DNA of 7,196 nucleotides, taken from the NCBI GenBank assembly GCA_964636785.1, contig CAZWVK010000125.1:1-7196 (forward strand). Direction: 5' to 3'. Origin of the DNA: UBA6776 sp964636785 (GTDB lineage: Bacteria; Bdellovibrionota; Bdellovibrionia; Bdellovibrionales; UBA1609). Below, piece after piece: positions 5,561 through 7,196 of the stretch. Position 1 is the stretch's first letter, and every line of letters starts with the position of its first letter. Below the pieces are notes generated by a model that was not told the origin of the DNA, ran no database searches, and worked only from the letters and a program-made list of their open reading frames with translations. A program made the translations under genes and the position numbers.

Positions 5561-6937
5561 TTAGCCACCGATCCCTGGAAATCCTGGTCCTGAGCCCAGA
5601 GCTCCAACTGCACTTCCCTGAGACTTCAACCGCGACATCGTCTCTTCCAGTCGCGAAAACTTCTTTCTCAAAGTTTCTTCTTTTTTAATAAGCATTCGCT
5701 CTTTGTTTTCAATTCGATCATCAATCTGCTTAATGCGATTTTGAAGAGAGCGCTTTCGGTTACCAACCGGTCCGAAGGCATTGTTTGTCAGTGTGCTGAT
5801 TTCTCTTTTCAAAGTCGGAATGAATCCCGTCTTAAAGCCATCTCCGGCAAGAAAACTTTGCACGGATGCGGGATCACTTGCCAACACCTTATTGAATTTC
5901 TCTTGATTCAATTCCAGAGTACCACTGCGATTGAACATGACTCCCAGGTCAGCAAGTCTCTTAATGGATCCGGAAACACCATACTGAGGGTTTTGAACAA
6001 GTGATCGGATTCTCATTTCAACAGATCTCAAAAGTGAATCACCACCGAGAGTGCTAGAAGTATCGGAGTTTTCATTCAGCTGGTTTTGCTTTTGAATAAA
6101 TCCAAGCACGCCGTTCATGGCATCAACAAAGGTTTTGATCTTGCCAGCCACCACTTCTCGATCTTCTTTAACACCAAGACTGACAGTTCGTCCCGGAGCA
6201 GCCTGCTTTAGATCAAGAGTCACGCCAGGGATCACATCCTTAAGAACATTATCGCCAATATCGAACTCAAATCCATCGAGTTTGATCTTCCCATTCTTCG
6301 CAGGTCTTGTTTCATCAAAGTAAATATCCTGGTCACCATCGAGAAAATAAAGAGTGGGATACTTCACTTCATTGTCAGCACCAACCCCATCGGCTGAAAG
6401 AAGAATTCGAAATGGCGCATCGGGGTTTTTCATATCGTTGATGACAGAGGCCCGAATTCCCACTCCAGCAGAGTTGATGGTATTTGCAACACTTTGAAGC
6501 GTGTTATTGGATCCGTTGATGTAAACTTCCTTCGTTCCATTCGGTGTATCAAACTTAAAGTATCCGGTACCGATTTGAGTTTTGTCCTTATCTGGAAAGC
6601 CATTGGTGACAACAGAAGCTTTGCTTGCAAGATCAAGAACTTCCAGATTCCAGTTTCCTGTGACAGAAGCATCGGGATCGACGGAGCCCGAGATGATGTT
6701 TTCATCTCCAGATGTGAGTTTCATATCACGAAAACCCCGAGTGCTTGCCAATTCGCCGATAGAGCCGGTGATTTCGTTTAATTTTGTTTCGAGTTCCGTG
6801 ACAAGTTTTAGACGATTTTCTTGTTTGCCTTTTTGTTGCTCCATTTTATGCACTGGAATTCGCTCAGCTTCCATAAGCTGATCGACAATGTTGGGTGGCA
6901 AACCGGAGGCCATTCCTCCAAATGAAATAGTCGACAC
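5561..6937 (-). CDS. fliD: Flagellar filament cap protein FliD (HAP2)
   Basis: The 458-residue product caps the growing flagellar filament outside the cell and helps exported flagellin fold into place. The N-terminal FliD domain starts with SFGGMASGLPPNIVDQLM (5-22), followed by a heptad-like helix to ~residue 60. The middle (~70-260) holds variable domains and the conserved VIPGVTLDLK (235-244). The C-terminal domain begins near VAGKIKTFVDAMN (263-275), then LADLGVMFNRSGTLELNQEKF (328-348), and ends in a coiled coil (~395-438). A Gly/Pro tail (GSGPGFPGIGG) follows the last helix and is not usual for FliD. The start is GTG at 6937, supported by AAAGGGG eight bases upstream and by alignment of the N-terminal motif. 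It lies 91 bases after flaG and 40 before fliS, probably in one transcription unit. Confidence 0.96.
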   Translation of the reverse strand: MSTISFGGMASGLPPNIVDQLMEAERIPVHKMEQQKGKQENRLKLVTELETKLNEITGSIGELASTRGFRDMKLTSGDENIISGSVDPDASVTGNWNLEVLDLASKASVVTNGFPDKDKTQIGTGYFKFDTPNGTKEVYINGSNNTLQSVANTINSAGVGIRASVINDMKNPDAPFRILLSADGVGADNEVKYPTLYFLDGDQDIYFDETRPAKNGKIKLDGFEFDIGDNVLKDVIPGVTLDLKQAAPGRTVSLGVKEDREVVAGKIKTFVDAMNGVLGFIQKQNQLNENSDTSSTLGGDSLLRSVEMRIRSLVQNPQYGVSGSIKRLADLGVMFNRSGTLELNQEKFNKVLASDPASVQSFLAGDGFKTGFIPTLKREISTLTNNAFGPVGNRKRSLQNRIKQIDDRIENKERMLIKKEETLRKKFSRLEETMSRLKSQGSAVGALGSGPGFPGIGG

Positions 6938-7028
6938 TAAAAAAACCCCTTTCCAGTTCTTTTAGTTTCTCAGACTTTTCTTTGAAGCCGTGAGCCAAAA
7001 ATATGTCTTGGACTTTTCGTTAGATGGA

Positions 7029-7196
7029 CTAAATTGCCTTGTCTAGAATGGAGCCACTTTTACGATCAAGGGCCTGAATTGCAGACCAAAGTTGGCGCTC
7101 GCTCAAACGTCGAACGACATTTCCCTGACTGTCTTCAATGAAAACCACTTTTTGATCACCATTTTCTTCTACTTTGATCGTCAAATTGTTGGCGAT
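7029..7196 (-). CDS. flaG: C-terminal part of a FlaG-like flagellar protein, cut by the right window edge
   Basis: Only the last 55 residues are present. They match the FlaG pattern: two short beta strands around a turn (LTIKVEENGDQKVVFIED), then 'GNVVRRL' in place of the common 'GEVIRQIP', a helix with conserved hydrophobics, and an LDK end. FlaG proteins are small accessory proteins encoded beside fliD that influence filament length; their mechanism is not well settled. The frame is open to the right edge and ends at TAG 7029-7031. Position just before fliD supports the call. The 91-base gap to fliD holds no clear terminator or promoter, so they may be cotranscribed. Confidence 0.75.
   Translation of the reverse strand: MANNLTIKVEENGDQKVVFIEDSQGNVVRRLSERQLWSAIQALDRKSGSILDKAI

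Noticed and set aside
6494..6881. Plus-strand open frames inside fliD
   Set aside because: They are antisense shadows of fliD, which has clear domain motifs in its own frame.
6980..7000. Sigma-54-like sequence TTGGCTCACGGCTTC upstream of fliD
   Set aside because: The -24 half is reasonable but the -12 GC is replaced by CA at the required spacing, so it is not a convincing promoter.
6973..7018. Direct repeat gacttttc at 6973-6980 and 7011-7018 between flaG and fliD
   Set aside because: Eight bases of simple composition, likely by chance.

Overview
All supported genes lie on the minus strand, so the window reads right to left. It looks like part of a flagellar cluster from a Gram-negative bacterium of moderate G+C. 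The gene order flaG-fliD-fliS-FliT-like, followed by glycosyltransferase-type genes, together with protein style, suggests a Bdellovibrio-like or other delta-type proteobacterial lineage. That placement is an inference from protein style and is not proven. No RNA gene, mobile element or CRISPR array is seen, and no stretch above 300 bases lacks a gene.

Right half (7196 to about 4682), filament-cap block: the C-terminal end of a FlaG-like protein enters from the right edge. It is followed by fliD (filament cap, GTG start), fliS (flagellin export chaperone) and a small helical protein in the usual place of a FliT-type chaperone. fliS and the FliT-like gene touch or nearly touch.

Junction (4681 to 4567): this 115-base gap is the most information-rich non-coding stretch. 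In transcription order it holds a perfect 11-bp inverted repeat, a near-consensus sigma-54 (-24/-12) promoter, and a long hairpin whose 3' arm contains the Shine-Dalgarno of the next gene. The predicted sigma-54 start falls inside the hairpin, so the promoter's own transcript would lack the masking arm. Read-through RNA from fliD-fliS would carry it. This suggests that the second operon is translated mainly from its own promoter.

Left half (4566 to 1), likely modification block: a TPR protein (TTG start), a stand-alone domain like the N-terminal part of Maf motility-associated factors, and a GT9-family glycosyltransferase are joined by 4-base ATGA overlaps. A second, longer GT9 protein with an unassigned helical C-terminal half follows 71 bases later. 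A possible 58-residue overlapping ORF bridges the two GT9 genes. The 5' end of a coiled-coil protein then leaves through the left edge. The simplest model is that TPR, Maf-N-like and two GT9 proteins modify flagellin or another surface component next to the genes that cap and export the filament. The substrate is unknown.
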